This document shows positions 63,093-64,000 of a stretch of 64,000 bases of DNA, one piece after another. Location of the stretch: assembly GCA_003024175.1 (NCBI GenBank), contig MDYQ01000030.1, positions 1-64,000 of the forward strand, written 5' to 3'. Each line of letters opens with the position of its first letter. Position 1 is the stretch's first letter. Position numbers and translations under genes: made by a program. The DNA is from Planoprotostelium fungivorum (taxonomy: Eukaryota; Evosea; Variosea; Cavosteliida; Cavosteliaceae). The notes under the pieces are model-generated. The model made no database searches. It saw only the letters and a program-made list of their open reading frames with translations, and was not told where the DNA came from.

Positions 63093-63620
63093 AAATCTCG
63101 TGCTGCGGTGATTCAGGAACCATCACCATGCTGTTGTAATCACTTGTAGTCGACTCGTCTATCTCTACAGCCGTGGACCAGCCAGAGGAGAACAGTCTCA
63201 CACGGCACCTCTTGTCCTCGGCGGTGGGCACCTTCCATAGTCTTTGCGGTGCGGTCAGCGCACCTGTTACTGTTAGGCCACTAGCACGCAGATCACTCAT
63301 TCACCTTTCAATCATGAAAGAGTCAGTTCGGTCTCTCCAAGAGCGGCATACCGATCTCATCGCCTTCCACGAGTTCATCTGTTCTTGATGGATGGTCTCC
63401 AGCACAGCCCAATGCATGTCGATCGGCAGTGAGCTCCACTCCATCATCTTAATAGATGATTATCGTCTTCACATCAAGGCGACCGAACCTCTTCTCGGCT
63501 TTGATTTTCATTCTGTGAATTGTCTTCTCCCACTCCCCTTCTGGAAAATAAAATCCTATCACATCCATTTTATTCATTTTATTTCACGTGAAACGATTCA
63601 ACACAGACATAGTCATGTCT
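63093..63620. other. Intergenic region
   Basis: About 530 bases between the ankyrin-type gene and the Ufd1-like gene's end; includes an unresolved first exon of the ankyrin-type gene. Two AATAAA-like words on the minus strand (e.g. TTTATT near 63570) may end the Ufd1-like transcript. Confidence 0.3.
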
Positions 63621-64000
63621 TTATTTCGGTCGCTTGAGTGAGTGTCCGACACCACCAAACGCGACGAACTTTGGTTTCTTCTTCTCCTCCTCCGAATCCG
63701 AATCAGAATCAGAGTCTTCCACTCTGCTCGACGGTCTGCTGTTGCTCTTGGCTGGCGTGCTCGTTCCACTGGTAGGTTTACTCTTCAGAGAGTAACCACT
63801 ACCAGAGAAGGCGGTGAACTTTGGCTTCTCTTCTTCATCAGCCTCCAACCTGAAAAATTGTCATCCAAAGGACACAAACCTTCACTCACCGGTGGGTTCC
63901 TTTCGTCAGAGTCTTTGGTTTACTAGCAGAAGTGTCCTCCTCTTTCTTCTCTTCCTTCTTCACGTACGTCTCTTCCTGCGGCATGTCTGCCGGTGGAGCA
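63621..64000 (-). CDS. Ufd1-like protein, C-terminal end only
   Basis: Cut by the window's right edge. The visible end has an acidic, Ser-rich linker and two SHP-type boxes: FTAFSGSGYSL and FVAFGGVGHSL, like the p97/Cdc48-binding FxxFxGxGxxL motif of Ufd1. An intron of about 40 nt near 63850-63892 separates exons. Ufd1 with Npl4 helps p97 extract ubiquitinated proteins. The Ufd1 N-domain lies outside the window, so p47-type proteins are not fully excluded. Confidence 0.6.

Overview
This 64 kb window is nuclear DNA of an intron-rich, gene-dense single-celled eukaryote. Almost every gene is cut by short GT..AG introns (mostly 37-70 nt, often full of CATC/GATC words), gene spacing is about 1.9 kb, and the content is clearly eukaryotic: Elongator ELP2, RagC GTPase, INCENP, SETD3, CC2D1/Lgd, a P2X receptor, an SH2 protein and a classical tyrosine phosphatase. 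The mix of P2X, SH2, TPP1-type proteases, PAN/apple modules, a GH87-type alpha-1,3-glucanase, a fungal-type rhodopsin and an alginate-lyase-like enzyme fits an amoebozoan, perhaps a fungus-eating protostelid. That placement is inference; no rRNA or other marker is in the window.

Layout. 0-12 kb: a cut-off gene at the left edge, an NmrA-like protein, a GPI-type alginate-lyase-like enzyme, a short-chain dehydrogenase, a CC2D1/Lgd protein with an N-terminal PH-like domain, a P2X receptor and a second NmrA-like protein. 12-24 kb: AN1 zinc finger protein, ELP2, an ankyrin-type protein, a tyrosine phosphatase with an insert, an intronless CAMK-like kinase and SETD3. 24-38 kb: GT32 glycosyltransferase, endonuclease III, RagC, a long coiled-coil protein, a kelch protein and an INCENP-like protein. 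38-48 kb: a helicase-associated-domain protein, small genes, a PAN plus thaumatin-like secreted protein, an amino acid permease and a microbial rhodopsin. 48-64 kb: papain-like protease with a PAN module, TPP1/sedolisin, SH2 protein, ubiquitin-like protein, cob(I)alamin adenosyltransferase, a chromodomain plus CDCA7-type zinc finger protein, a GH87-type glucanase, an ankyrin-type protein and the 3' end of a Ufd1-like gene.

The genes do not form operons. Loose themes are extracellular digestion (glucanase, alginate-lyase-like enzyme, cysteine protease, TPP1, thaumatin-like protein), chromatin and mitosis (INCENP, CDCA7-like, ELP2, NTH1) and signalling (P2X, RagC, SH2, PTP, rhodopsin). Several genes are interrupted by single-base frame slips, mostly at short T or G runs, which look more like consensus errors than decay. 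No tRNA, rRNA, CRISPR array, insertion sequence or virus-like element was recognised.
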